A stretch of 64,000 nucleotides of DNA from NCBI RefSeq assembly GCF_024793945.1, contig NZ_JANUSD010000001.1:1-64000 (forward strand), in the 5' to 3' direction. Within the stretch, counting starts at the first letter, position 1; each line of letters opens with the position of its first letter. Under the pieces are notes generated by a model that was not told the origin of the DNA, did no database searches, and worked only from the letters and a program-made list of their open reading frames with translations. This document shows, piece by piece, positions 36,191-45,647 of the stretch. This DNA comes from Emticicia fluvialis (GTDB lineage Bacteria > Bacteroidota > Bacteroidia > Cytophagales > Spirosomataceae). A program made the position numbers and the translations under genes.

Positions 36191-37357
36191 ATGAAAATGA
36201 AAACAATTGTGACTATCCAGCTTTTGACGCTCACCCTGCTGCTGGTTTTCGCAGGCAAGGTAAGCGGCCAGCCTCCCAGAGGGCCTTTGGTGGTTTCGCC
36301 ACAGGTAAATGCCGACAAATCGGTAACTTTCAGGTATCTGGCACCAGCAGCCAAAGAAGTAAAACTCAGCGGGCAGTTTCTGAAAGCCCCCGTAGACCTC
36401 GCCAAAGATGCGCAGGGTATCTGGAGCGTTACCACCGCCCCTGTAAAACCGGATATTTATCCTTACAGTTTTGTGGTTGATGGCGTTACTGTAATGGACC
36501 CGGCCAATGTAGCCTTTTTTCCGAATGAACGTTTCAAGGCAAGCCTTGTTGAGATTCCGGATGATGCCCCTTCGGTGTATTCATTAACTAATGTGCCTCA
36601 TGGTACCATCAGCTATGAGTACTACCCTTCTGTGGAAGGTTCAACCGGAACTTTAGTAGTGTACACACCACCGGGATACACAAAAGATAAAGCCAAAAAA
36701 TACCCCGTTTTTTATCTGATAAGCGGCACAACCGATACCGAAGAGACCTTTTTTAAAGTAGGAAAAACCAACCTTATACTGGATAACCTGATTGCAGACG
36801 GCAAAGCCAAACCCCTGCTAGTGGTAATGCCTTATGGTAATCCGGCGGCACGCATTGCCGAGCAGAAAAGCCAGGCTAAACCAGCCGACATCATGAACCG
36901 TGACAGTGAAGATGCCATTAAAAGAGCCAAATTTTTTGAGACCGATTTAATCACCAATATTATTCCCTATATAGAGAAAAACTATCGCACGCTCAATAAC
37001 CGTGAGAACCGAGCCATAGCGGGTTTTTCAAGGGGTGGCGGGCAAACACTCAGAGCTGCATTTAATAATATGGATAAGTTTGCCTGGGTTTGCAGTTACG
37101 CATCGTACATATCACCCGCTGAAATGGACAAGGGGTTCAGCCACATTGGTGGCAATGCCGACAGAACCAACCAACAACTGAAACTGCTATGGTCGGGCAT
37201 TGGTACTGAAGACTTTCTGTACAAAGGTACTGTTGAGTTTGAAGATTATCTGAAGGCCAGAAAAATCAACTTCAAAAGTTATGTAACGGATGGTGGCCAT
37301 ACCTGGATGAACGTGAAGAAATACATGAACCAAACTCTGCCCTTGTTATTTCAATAA
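36191..37357 (+). CDS. CE1 esterase with CBM48-like domain (copy 2, subtype A)
   Basis: 388 residues, same layout as copy 1: signal peptide ending near VSGQ, domain with VTFRYLAPAAKEVKLSGQF, CE1 domain with GFSRGGGQTL, GIGTEDFLYKG and TDGGHTWMNVK. It is a little longer because of an insert between the strands after the second catalytic loop (PAARIAEQKSQAKPADIMNR). Insertions at this point shape the acyl pocket in CE1 enzymes, so it may accept different acyl groups. The product of tandem duplication with copies 1 and 3. Confidence 0.9.
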   Translation: MKMKTIVTIQLLTLTLLLVFAGKVSGQPPRGPLVVSPQVNADKSVTFRYLAPAAKEVKLSGQFLKAPVDLAKDAQGIWSVTTAPVKPDIYPYSFVVDGVTVMDPANVAFFPNERFKASLVEIPDDAPSVYSLTNVPHGTISYEYYPSVEGSTGTLVVYTPPGYTKDKAKKYPVFYLISGTTDTEETFFKVGKTNLILDNLIADGKAKPLLVVMPYGNPAARIAEQKSQAKPADIMNRDSEDAIKRAKFFETDLITNIIPYIEKNYRTLNNRENRAIAGFSRGGGQTLRAAFNNMDKFAWVCSYASYISPAEMDKGFSHIGGNADRTNQQLKLLWSGIGTEDFLYKGTVEFEDYLKARKINFKSYVTDGGHTWMNVKKYMNQTLPLLFQ

Positions 37358-37367
37358 AACTAAAATC

Positions 37368-38447
37368 ATGAAAAAATATATCTCATTCATATTCCTGATG
37401 CTAACGGTGGGCGGGGGCGTTTTCGCACAGCAAAGACCGCCCGTTATCAGTTCGCCTGATGTGCAGGCCGACAACAGCGTTACGTTCAGATACTTTTCTA
37501 AAAAAGCGCAGAGAGTCTCGCTTTCAGGCGAATTTCTGAAAGCTCCAGTAGCCATGACCAGAGATACCGCCGGAATCTGGTCTGTTACCGTACCGGCTAT
37601 TAAACCTGATATTTACCCATACAGTTATTATGTAGACAGCGTGCAGATAGCCGACCCTAACAATACTTTTATTTTTGCCAATGAGCGTTTCAAACGCAGT
37701 ATTGTTGATGTGCCGGGTAAAACACCACTGGTGCATGCTTTGCAGAATGTGCCGCACGGAAAAATTCATTATCAATACTACAACTCAAAAACACTGGGGC
37801 GTACAAGAGACCTGCTGGTATATACCCCACCGAATTTTGATGCCAGCGGCAAAACCAAATATCCGGTATTGTATCTGATTCATGGCGGCTCTGATACGCA
37901 GGAGACCTGGACAAAAGTAGGCCGGGCCAATTTCATTGCCGACAACCTCATTGCTCAGGGAAAAGCAATACCCATGATTATTGTGATGCCATACGGCAAT
38001 GTGCGCCCAAGCCCGATGCCAGACTTTACGAAGGAGATAGTTAATGACATTATCCCGTTTATTGAGGCAAACTATCCGGCTAAGACCGACAGTAAAAGCC
38101 GGGCAATAGCCGGGTTTTCGGTAGGTGGCGGGCAAACCCTGAATATCGGGTTTACCAATACCGATAAATTCGGTTATATTTTTTCTTATGCCCCGTACAC
38201 AGCTACTGAAGAATTCAAGAAGAATTTTACCGACTGGAACCCCAATGCCGGTTTGATAAACAAACAGGTGAAGCTCTTTACCATCAGCGTAGGCACAGAA
38301 GATTTTCTCTATGAAAGCGTGAAACAAAATATAGCCATGTTTCAGGAAAAGAAAATCAAGGTTGAACCTCTGATTGTGTCTGGCGGGCATACCTGGATGA
38401 ACTGTAAGCTGTTTCTGGCAAATTCATTACAACAGGCTTTTAAATAA
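37368..38447 (+). CDS. CE1 esterase with CBM48-like domain (copy 3, subtype A)
   Basis: 359 residues. Signal peptide ending near VFAQ, CBM48-like domain with VTFRYFSKKAQRVSLSGEF, and CE1 domain with GFSVGGGQTLN, SVGTEDFLYES and VSGGHTWMNCK. The loop that is extended in copy 2 is short here (VRPSPMPDFTK). The gap to copy 2 is only 10 bases. Confidence 0.9.
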   Translation: MKKYISFIFLMLTVGGGVFAQQRPPVISSPDVQADNSVTFRYFSKKAQRVSLSGEFLKAPVAMTRDTAGIWSVTVPAIKPDIYPYSYYVDSVQIADPNNTFIFANERFKRSIVDVPGKTPLVHALQNVPHGKIHYQYYNSKTLGRTRDLLVYTPPNFDASGKTKYPVLYLIHGGSDTQETWTKVGRANFIADNLIAQGKAIPMIIVMPYGNVRPSPMPDFTKEIVNDIIPFIEANYPAKTDSKSRAIAGFSVGGGQTLNIGFTNTDKFGYIFSYAPYTATEEFKKNFTDWNPNAGLINKQVKLFTISVGTEDFLYESVKQNIAMFQEKKIKVEPLIVSGGHTWMNCKLFLANSLQQAFK

Positions 38448-38483
38448 TTACATACCTCTCTTACCAAAATCAACCTTAAAACA

Positions 38484-39605
38484 ATGAAAAGCACATTATT
38501 ACAACTTGCCGCTGTGGCTGCCCTTGCAGGTAGTGCTTTTGTGGCACAGGCCCAACAGGCCAGTATTATTGAAGACTTCAAGCCTTCATCATTAAACCAG
38601 CCTGGGCAGGAATACCCAATGGTTAATTCGCAACGTTATGCCCGCTTCAAGATAGTTGCACCCGCCGCCGACAGTGTGCGCGTGAGCCTGGGTTTGGGCG
38701 GTGGAAAAGGCACCAAACTGGCTAAAGCAGAAGATGGTACCTGGATGGGCACCACCGAAGGCCCGATGGATGAGGGTTTTCACTACTACAATGTAAGAAT
38801 TGATGGCGGGAAATTCAACGACCCCGGTGCGCTGAACTATTACGGCTCGGTTCGTTGGGAAAGCGGCATTGAAATACCTGCCCATGATCAGGACTTCTAT
38901 GCCCTGAAAAACGTACCGCATGGCCATGTACAACAGGTGTTGTTCCCATCGCCCAGCACCAATACATCCAGAAGAGCATTTGTTTATACGCCTCCGGGAT
39001 ACGAAAAAGATACCAAGGCTAAATATCCTGTTTTGTACCTGCAACATGGCTGGGGTGAAGATGAAACCGCCTGGAGCAACCAGGGACACGCCAACCTGAT
39101 TATGGATAATATGATAGCCGAAGGCAAAATCAAGCCCTTTATTATTGTAATGACCTACGGAATGACCAACGATGTAAAACCGGGTGGAATGCGCAATTTC
39201 AAGATTGACCCTTTTCAGACGGTGCTGATCAATGAGCTGATTCCGTATGTAGACGGCCATTTCCGTACCCTGGCCAACCGGGATAACCGCGCGATGGCTG
39301 GGTTGTCGATGGGCGGAATGGAAACAAAGACCATTACGCTTAATAACCCGGATGTTTTTGGCTATTATGGTTTGTTAAGTGGTGGCATATATGCCCCGGC
39401 TGATATCAAGGATAAGTCGAAAGTGAAATTGATTTTCCTGAGCTGTGGCAGTAAAGAACGCCCTGATGGCGTGAAAAAAGCAGCTGAAGAGCTGAAAAAC
39501 GCTGGGTTTAACGCCGTTTCTTATGTTTCAGACGGTACCGGGCATGAGTTTCAGACCTGGCGCCGCAGTCTGTATCAGTTAGCACCGCTTCTTTTCAAAA
39601 AATAA
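38484..39605 (+). CDS. CE1 esterase with CBM48-like domain (copy 4, subtype B)
   Basis: 373 residues. Signal peptide ending near FVAQAQ. The N-terminal domain (YARFKIVAPAADSVRVSLGL ... GFHYYNVRIDGG ... SGIEIPAHDQ) is nearer to the C-terminal half of the next gene than to copies 1-3, so it belongs to a second subtype. CE1 domain: nucleophile in AGLSMGGMETK, His in TGHEFQTWRR. The acid loop reads CGSKERPDG where the others have KED or TED, so the usual Asp is replaced by Arg, with another Asp two residues later. Activity may be altered. Confidence 0.87.
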   Translation: MKSTLLQLAAVAALAGSAFVAQAQQASIIEDFKPSSLNQPGQEYPMVNSQRYARFKIVAPAADSVRVSLGLGGGKGTKLAKAEDGTWMGTTEGPMDEGFHYYNVRIDGGKFNDPGALNYYGSVRWESGIEIPAHDQDFYALKNVPHGHVQQVLFPSPSTNTSRRAFVYTPPGYEKDTKAKYPVLYLQHGWGEDETAWSNQGHANLIMDNMIAEGKIKPFIIVMTYGMTNDVKPGGMRNFKIDPFQTVLINELIPYVDGHFRTLANRDNRAMAGLSMGGMETKTITLNNPDVFGYYGLLSGGIYAPADIKDKSKVKLIFLSCGSKERPDGVKKAAEELKNAGFNAVSYVSDGTGHEFQTWRRSLYQLAPLLFKK

Positions 39606-39613
39606 ACCGTTGG

Positions 39614-39639
39614 TCTGGTGGGTCTTGTGGCCCGCCAGA
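39614..39639 (+). terminator. weak hairpin between copy 4 and the double CE1 gene
   Basis: TCTGGTGGG (39614-39622) and CCCGCCAGA (39631-39639) form a 9-bp stem with one G-T pair; no clear T-run follows. It may attenuate or process the operon transcript. Confidence 0.35.
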
Positions 39640-39685
39640 TTCTTGAAAAAATTTCTTACAGCAGGTAGATAAATTCTTACAACAG

Positions 39686-41608
39686 ATGAAAAAAATTGTA
39701 TCGCTCATCGGTATTTTAGGCATGGTGATTTCATCCTTTGCCCAGTCAATCGAAAAAGAAGCGCCCAAAGGTTTTGATAAAGAACAAACCGGCATAGCCA
39801 AAGGCAGGCTGGATTCTATAAAATATGAATCCAAAACCGTAGGCGCCACCCGTAAGGCTCTGGTGTATACGCCACCTGGTTTTGATAAAAAGAAAAAGTA
39901 TCCGGTTTTGTACCTGTTGCATGGCATTGGCGGTGACGACAAAGAATGGCTGAATGGCGGGAATCCTCCGGTAATTCTGGATAACCTGTACGCCCAAGGC
40001 AAGCTGCAACCCATGATAGTGGTGATGCCAAACGGCAGGGCCATGAAAGACGACCGCGCCATTGGCAATATATTTGATCGCGAGAAAGTGGAAGCTTTTG
40101 CTACTTTTGAGAAAGATTTATTGAATGACCTGATACCCTTTATTGAAAAGAAATACCCGGTACTGGCTGACCGCGAAAACAGAGCCATTGCGGGGCTGTC
40201 AATGGGTGGCGGGCAATCGCTTAATTTTGGTCTGGGCAATCTGGACAAGTTTGCCTGGGTAGGTGGTTTTTCTTCAGCGCCCAATACCAAAAGGCCGGAA
40301 GAACTGGTACCAGACCCGGAAGAAGCCAGAAAAAAACTGAAACTTCTGTGGATTTCGTGCGGTGATGCAGACGGACTGATTACTTTCAGTAAACGCACGC
40401 ATGATTACCTGTACGAGAAAGACGTGCCGCACATTTATTACCTTGAGCCGGGCGTACACGATTTTAAAGTCTGGAAAAACGGCCTGTATATGTTTTCTCA
40501 GTTTTTGTTCAAGCCGGTAAGTACCAAAGACTTTACCCGTTACTCAGTGTTGGGTACGCCCGCCGCCACCAATATCAGAAACGGCAAGTACCCGCAGATA
40601 CTGCCTGATAACCGGGTGATATTTAAGGTAAAAGCACCAGCAGCCCAAAAGGTGCAGATTGACCTGGGCAAAAAGTATGACATGGTAAAAGACACCAGTG
40701 GGGTGTGGACGGTAACTACCGACTCGGTGAGCAGAGGGTTTCATTATTACTCATTGCTGATTGACGGCGTGGCCGTGGCCGACCCCGCCAGTGAGAGTTT
40801 CTACGGAATGAGCCGAATGGCCAGCGGCATTGAAATACCTTACAAAGAAGGAGGCTTTTATGCGCTGAAAGATGTGCCTCATGGCGATATCCGTATCAAA
40901 AAATATTTCTCAAAGGCCTCTAACAGTTGGAGAGAAATGTATATCTATGCACCTCCCGGCTATGATGTGTCTACAGAAAAATATCCGGTATTATACCTGC
41001 TGCATGGCGGTGGTGAAGACCAGAGAGGCTGGGCAACACAGGGTAAAACCGATTTGATTCTGGATAACCTCATTGCTGAAAAGAAAGCAAAACCCATGCT
41101 GATTGTGATGGTAGACGGTAACGTTGGCATGGGTGGCGGCGTGGCAGGTTTTAATGAAAACGCCCTGAAAGCCTTTGAAAATGAATTGAAGAATGGCGTG
41201 ATTCCGGTAATTGAAGCGAACTACAGGGTTCTGGCCGATGGCAAAAACCGGGCTTTAGCAGGTTTGTCAATGGGTGGTTTGCAGACCTTGCATGCGGGTG
41301 TGCACAACACCGAAATGTTTAATTATCTGGGCGTTTTCAGTTCGGGCTGGTGGGCAAATAATAACAAATTGTCTGACCCACAGTATGAGTACATGAAAAC
41401 CAACAAAGATAAAATAAACGGCAACCTGAAAGAATTCTGGATATCGCAGGGCGGTAAAGAAGACATTGCCCATGCCAATTGCCAGATAATGATGAAAAAG
41501 TTTGACGAATTTGGTGTTAAGTATAAATACAGTGAGTATGCCGGTGGACACACCTGGCCTGTCTGGCGACATGATTTGATGGAGTTCGCTCAGCTACTGT
41601 TCAAATAA
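39686..41608 (+). CDS. double CE1 esterase (CE1-CBM48-CE1)
   Basis: 640 residues with two esterase modules. Signal peptide ending near SSFAQ; CE1 module 1 (about 40-280) with nucleophile in AGLSMGGGQSLN, CGDADGLIT and GVHDFKVW; CBM48-like domain (about 305-390: VIFKVKAPAAQKVQIDLG, GFHYYSLLIDGV); CE1 module 2 (about 395-640) with AGLSMGGLQTLH, GGKEDIAH and AGGHTWPVWRH. Module 1 lacks its own CBM48-like domain. Both modules keep Ser and His, so both can be active, possibly on different acyl groups. The fusion probably arose from neighbouring CE1 genes. Confidence 0.9.
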   Translation: MKKIVSLIGILGMVISSFAQSIEKEAPKGFDKEQTGIAKGRLDSIKYESKTVGATRKALVYTPPGFDKKKKYPVLYLLHGIGGDDKEWLNGGNPPVILDNLYAQGKLQPMIVVMPNGRAMKDDRAIGNIFDREKVEAFATFEKDLLNDLIPFIEKKYPVLADRENRAIAGLSMGGGQSLNFGLGNLDKFAWVGGFSSAPNTKRPEELVPDPEEARKKLKLLWISCGDADGLITFSKRTHDYLYEKDVPHIYYLEPGVHDFKVWKNGLYMFSQFLFKPVSTKDFTRYSVLGTPAATNIRNGKYPQILPDNRVIFKVKAPAAQKVQIDLGKKYDMVKDTSGVWTVTTDSVSRGFHYYSLLIDGVAVADPASESFYGMSRMASGIEIPYKEGGFYALKDVPHGDIRIKKYFSKASNSWREMYIYAPPGYDVSTEKYPVLYLLHGGGEDQRGWATQGKTDLILDNLIAEKKAKPMLIVMVDGNVGMGGGVAGFNENALKAFENELKNGVIPVIEANYRVLADGKNRALAGLSMGGLQTLHAGVHNTEMFNYLGVFSSGWWANNNKLSDPQYEYMKTNKDKINGNLKEFWISQGGKEDIAHANCQIMMKKFDEFGVKYKYSEYAGGHTWPVWRHDLMEFAQLLFK

Positions 41609-41662
41609 TTAATTGTGGGGGGCATCCTGAGCATTAGCGGTGTGATGTGTTTAGAAAACAAT

Positions 41663-43939
41663 ATGAGAAAAATAGTATTCATTGGTCTGGTGTTTTGCTC
41701 TTTGTCTGTTCAGGCACAGATGCGGCCTTTTTCATTGCAGGAAGTTAAGCTAAACGATGGCATTTTTAAGAATGCTCAGGATGTTGACCTGAAGTATATA
41801 CTGGCCCTGAACCCCGATAAACTGCTGACACCTTACCTGCTGGATGCCGGTCTGCCTCCAAAAACCAGCAAGTATGGAAACTGGGAAAGTTCTGGTCTGG
41901 ATGGGCATATAGGGGGCCATTATCTGTCGGCGCTGGCCATGATGTATGCCAGTACCGGAAACGCCGAAATGAAAACCCGGCTCGATTACATGATTGCTGA
42001 GCTGGCTCAATGCCAGGCAAAAAACGGCAATGGTTACGTTGGGGGGATTCCGCAAGGCAAGGTATTCTGGGAAAGAATCCATAAAGGTGATATTGACGGC
42101 AGCAGCTTTGGTCTGAACAACACCTGGGTGCCGTTGTATAATATTCATAAATTATTTGCCGGTTTGCGTGACGCCTATGAGTACGCCGGTAATCAGCAGG
42201 CAAAACAGGTGCTGATGGGCTTGGGTGACTGGTTTATTGACCTTATACAGCCCCTTTCTGATGCACAGATTCAGCAGATACTGCGCACCGAACACGGGGG
42301 TATCAACGAAACCTTCGCCGATTTGTATATGCTTACCCAAGACCGTAAGTATCTCCAGGCCGCCGAAAGGTTGTCTCATCGGGCATTATTAGACCCACTT
42401 ATAGCCAGGCAGGATAAACTGACCGGCCTGCATGCCAACACGCAGATTCCGAAAGTAATCGGGTTTGAGAAAATAGGGGCTTTAACTAATAACGGCCAGT
42501 GGTCGGCAGCGGCCCGGTATTTCTGGCAGAATGTTTCACAAACCAGAAGCGTAGCCTTTGGCGGTAACAGCATGAGAGAACATTTCAATCCGGTTAATGA
42601 TTTCAGCAAAATGCTGGCAACCAACCAAGGCCCCGAAACCTGCAACTCGTTTAATATGTTGCGCCTGAGCAAGGCCTTATTTCTGGATAGTCAGGATGTG
42701 CAATACCTGGATTTTTATGAGCGTACCATGTACAATCATATCTTGTCCAGCCAGCATCCCGAAAAGGGCGGCTTTGTTTATTTTACACCCATCCGCCCCA
42801 ATCATTACCGGGTGTATTCTCAGCCAGAAACCAGTATGTGGTGCTGCGTAGGTTCTGGCATTGAAAACCATACCAAATATGGCGAACTGATTTACAGCCA
42901 TACGGCTGATGAAGTATTTGTCAACCTTTTCATTCCGTCAAGTCTGACCTGGAAAGAAAAGGGGATTAGTCTGACGCAGAAAACCGATTTTCCGTATCAA
43001 AATCAATCAGAATTGGTGTTTACAACGGTACCTCCCAAACGGTTCGCTGTCAATATCAGGATTCCGAAATGGGCGCAGCATTTTGAAGTTTTAGTGAATG
43101 GTAAAAAGCATAACTTTGTGGCGCAGCCTGCCGGTTATGCCGCCCTGAACAGGAAATGGAAAACAGGCGACAGGGTCATTATCCGTTTCAGGACAGCCAC
43201 CCATCTGGAGAATCTGCCGGATGGCTCTAACTGGGCGGCATTTGTCAATGGCCCCATCGTGCTGGCGGCAGCCACCTCAACCCGCGACCTCACGGGTCAG
43301 TTTGCCGACGACAGCCGCATGGGTCATGAAACCAAAGGCCCGCTTTATCCGCTCGACAAGGCATTTGCACTGGTGGACGACTCCGGCCATTTTGTTTCAA
43401 AATTAAAACCGCTCGGTAATCTCAGGTTCAGTTTAGATTCGCTTACACTGCAACCCTTTTTTGAGATTCACGAAGCCCGCTATCAAATGTATTTCCCTAC
43501 TTTTACAGGGAAGGATTATGAGGCGCATCAACAGAAACTGAAGCAGAAAGAAAAAGAACTGCTGGCCATTGAAGCGCGTACGGTTGATAAGGTCAATTGT
43601 GGAGAACAGCAATCGGAAGTTGACCACCAGTATAAAGGAGAAAAAAGTATTACCGGCTATGATGACGAGCATTTCTGGCGTTCGACACGTGCGTATTTTG
43701 CTTATCTGTTGCAAAACAAAGGGCTGGCTGGCAGACAGCTGGAAATTACCACGCTGGAAAACTTCAATATCGGCAAAGTAAAGATATTGATTAACGGAAA
43801 ACCGGTTGAACCAATCGTTAAAGCGGATAACTTACTACTAGTTACAGGTATTGATGCCGAATGGGTAGAGGTAAGAATTGAAACAATACAAAACGCTTTA
43901 TCGCCCAGATTCAATCAGTTCAGGCTTATGAAGGAGTAA
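41663..43939 (+). CDS. GH127 beta-L-arabinofuranosidase
   Basis: 758 residues. ATG 41663 gives a signal peptide (KIVFIGLVFCSLSVQAQ); an upstream GTG at 41615 is less likely. GH127 (formerly DUF1680) features: YLLDAGLPPKTSKYGNWESS, GHIGGHYLSALAMMYAST, LRTEHGGINETFADLY, the catalytic-Glu block QGPETCNSFNMLRLSKALF, and the catalytic cysteine block MWCCVGSGIENHTKYGELIY. These zinc-thiolate enzymes release L-arabinofuranose from beta linkages. With GH51 and GH43 it frees arabinose of both anomeric types, which feeds the ara operon downstream. Confidence 0.9.
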   Translation: MRKIVFIGLVFCSLSVQAQMRPFSLQEVKLNDGIFKNAQDVDLKYILALNPDKLLTPYLLDAGLPPKTSKYGNWESSGLDGHIGGHYLSALAMMYASTGNAEMKTRLDYMIAELAQCQAKNGNGYVGGIPQGKVFWERIHKGDIDGSSFGLNNTWVPLYNIHKLFAGLRDAYEYAGNQQAKQVLMGLGDWFIDLIQPLSDAQIQQILRTEHGGINETFADLYMLTQDRKYLQAAERLSHRALLDPLIARQDKLTGLHANTQIPKVIGFEKIGALTNNGQWSAAARYFWQNVSQTRSVAFGGNSMREHFNPVNDFSKMLATNQGPETCNSFNMLRLSKALFLDSQDVQYLDFYERTMYNHILSSQHPEKGGFVYFTPIRPNHYRVYSQPETSMWCCVGSGIENHTKYGELIYSHTADEVFVNLFIPSSLTWKEKGISLTQKTDFPYQNQSELVFTTVPPKRFAVNIRIPKWAQHFEVLVNGKKHNFVAQPAGYAALNRKWKTGDRVIIRFRTATHLENLPDGSNWAAFVNGPIVLAAATSTRDLTGQFADDSRMGHETKGPLYPLDKAFALVDDSGHFVSKLKPLGNLRFSLDSLTLQPFFEIHEARYQMYFPTFTGKDYEAHQQKLKQKEKELLAIEARTVDKVNCGEQQSEVDHQYKGEKSITGYDDEHFWRSTRAYFAYLLQNKGLAGRQLEITTLENFNIGKVKILINGKPVEPIVKADNLLLVTGIDAEWVEVRIETIQNALSPRFNQFRLMKE

Positions 43940-43969
43940 AAAAAAGACAAAAATAAAAATTATAATACC

Positions 43970-45511
43970 GTGAAAAGAACTATTCTATCATTAATTATGG
44001 TGTGTGCTGCGTTGGTAAATACACTGGCGCAAACCAAAATTACCCTGAACACCGACCTGGCTAAAACCCAGATCAGCAAGCATATTTACGGCCACTTTGC
44101 CGAACACCTGGGCCGCTGTATTTACGGAGGTATTTATGTTGGCGAAGGAAACACCAGAATACCCAACACCGCCGGTGTAAGAAATGATATTATTCAGGCA
44201 CTGAAAGACCTGAAGGTGCCTAACCTGCGCTGGCCGGGCGGATGCTTTGCCGATACCTACCAATGGAAAGACGGCATAGGGCCCAAGGCTAACCGCCCCA
44301 AAATGGTTAATGTATGGTGGGGTGGCGTAACAGAAGACAACAGTTTTGGTACGCACGATTTCCTTGATTTGTGCGAGCGCATCGGCGCTGAGCCGTATCT
44401 GGCAGGCAACGTAGGTAGCGGTACCGTTAAAGACCTGACCGATTGGGTAACTTATGTGAATCATCCCGGGGGCAGCCCGATGTCGGAGCTACGTAAACAG
44501 AATGGCCGTGAAAAACCCTGGAGCGTGAAGATGTGGGGTGTAGGCAACGAGGCCTGGGGATGCGGCGGAAACATGACGGCCGATTATTATGCCAACATTT
44601 ATCGCCAGTATGCCACTTTCATGACAGATTGGGACAACTCCTCTAAACTTTATCGTATTGCCTCGGGTGCCAGTGATGGCGACTATGCCTGGACAGAAAC
44701 CCTGATGAAGAACATTCCGCATAAAATGCTGGCGGCTGTTGCATTACATCATTACTCGGTACTAAGCTGGACAGACAAGGGGCCGTCGGTAGATTTTACC
44801 GAAGCGCAGTATTTCAAAACCATGGATGAGGCCTGGCAGATGGAAGAGTTTATTAAAGGCCACAGCACCATTATGGACAAGTATGATCCTCAGAAAAACA
44901 TAGCTTTAATTGTAGACGAATGGGGTGGCTGGTACAATGTAGAGCCGGGCACGAATCCCGGGTTTTTATATCAGCAGAACACCATGCGCGATGCCATGAT
45001 AGCCGGTCTTACCCTTAACATCTTCAATAATCATGCAGACCGTGTGCGAGGTGCCAACCTGGCGCAGATAGTTAACGTGCTGCAGTCGGTAATACTGACT
45101 AACGAAGAGAAAATGATTCTGACACCCACTTATCATGTCATGAAGATGTATAATGTGCATCAGGATGCCCGACTGGTACCCATCAGTATTGAGTCTCCGG
45201 CTTATGAGTACCAGGGCAAAAAGCTGACAGCCGTTTCTGCTTCTGCTTCCAGAAATGAAAATGGCGTTAATATATCATTGACTAATATAGATTACACCAA
45301 AGCTCACGAAGTGACTATCAGCCTGAGAGGCGAGGAGTTCTCTAAAGTTTCGGGACAGATTCTGAGTTCAGCAAAAATCAGCGACCACAACACCTTTGAG
45401 CAACCGCAAAAAGTTTCGGTAAAAGACTTCAGCGGAGCCAGACTTGAGAAAGGCGTATTGAAACTTACAGTGCCGGCGTACTCGGTTATTGTGTTGAATG
45501 TAAGGAAGTAA
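43970..45511 (+). CDS. GH51 alpha-L-arabinofuranosidase
   Basis: 513 residues. Starts at GTG 43970, because the following residues (MKRTILSLIMVCAALVNTLAQ) form a normal signal peptide and no nearby ATG fits. Catalytic acid/base Glu194 in GVGNEAWGCGGNM and nucleophile Glu317 in IVDEWGGWYN; C-terminal beta-sandwich to the end (LKLTVPAYSVIVLNVRK). It removes alpha-L-arabinofuranose from arabinoxylan or its oligomers. Last gene of the enzyme run. Confidence 0.94.
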   Translation: MKRTILSLIMVCAALVNTLAQTKITLNTDLAKTQISKHIYGHFAEHLGRCIYGGIYVGEGNTRIPNTAGVRNDIIQALKDLKVPNLRWPGGCFADTYQWKDGIGPKANRPKMVNVWWGGVTEDNSFGTHDFLDLCERIGAEPYLAGNVGSGTVKDLTDWVTYVNHPGGSPMSELRKQNGREKPWSVKMWGVGNEAWGCGGNMTADYYANIYRQYATFMTDWDNSSKLYRIASGASDGDYAWTETLMKNIPHKMLAAVALHHYSVLSWTDKGPSVDFTEAQYFKTMDEAWQMEEFIKGHSTIMDKYDPQKNIALIVDEWGGWYNVEPGTNPGFLYQQNTMRDAMIAGLTLNIFNNHADRVRGANLAQIVNVLQSVILTNEEKMILTPTYHVMKMYNVHQDARLVPISIESPAYEYQGKKLTAVSASASRNENGVNISLTNIDYTKAHEVTISLRGEEFSKVSGQILSSAKISDHNTFEQPQKVSVKDFSGARLEKGVLKLTVPAYSVIVLNVRK

Positions 45512-45551
45512 AATCTTAAATACTTTCAGGCACTTTATACAATTTGAAAAT

Positions 45552-45572
45552 ATTGTGTTATATTTACACAAT
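45552..45572. promoter_or_regulatory. AraR-like operator upstream of araR
   Basis: TTGTGT-N7-ACACAA (45553-45571; outer A/T pair at 45552 and 45572) gives perfect 7-bp arms. It abuts TAGATTTG (45573-45580), a -7 box for araR, so binding would block transcription of the regulator gene. Confidence 0.7.
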
Positions 45573-45618
45573 TAGATTTGCATCTACTATTAGTTTATAT
45601 TAGGTTAAGATTAATTTG

Positions 45619-45647
45619 ATTCGTGAAAATCCTTGATTTTCACGAAT
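45619..45647 (+). terminator. terminator-like hairpin in the araR leader
   Basis: A perfect 13-bp stem, ATTCGTGAAAATC (45619-45631) and GATTTTCACGAAT (45635-45647), with a 3-base loop and then TTTATT. It either ends the enzyme operon or sits in the 5' leader of araR as an attenuator, because the only -7 box seen for araR lies upstream of it. Confidence 0.75.

Noticed and set aside
38592..39260. A 222-codon minus-strand frame, and a similar 201-codon frame at 37785-38390
   Set aside because: Both are antisense to CE1 genes with complete catalytic motifs; the frames are open only because of codon bias on the coding strand.
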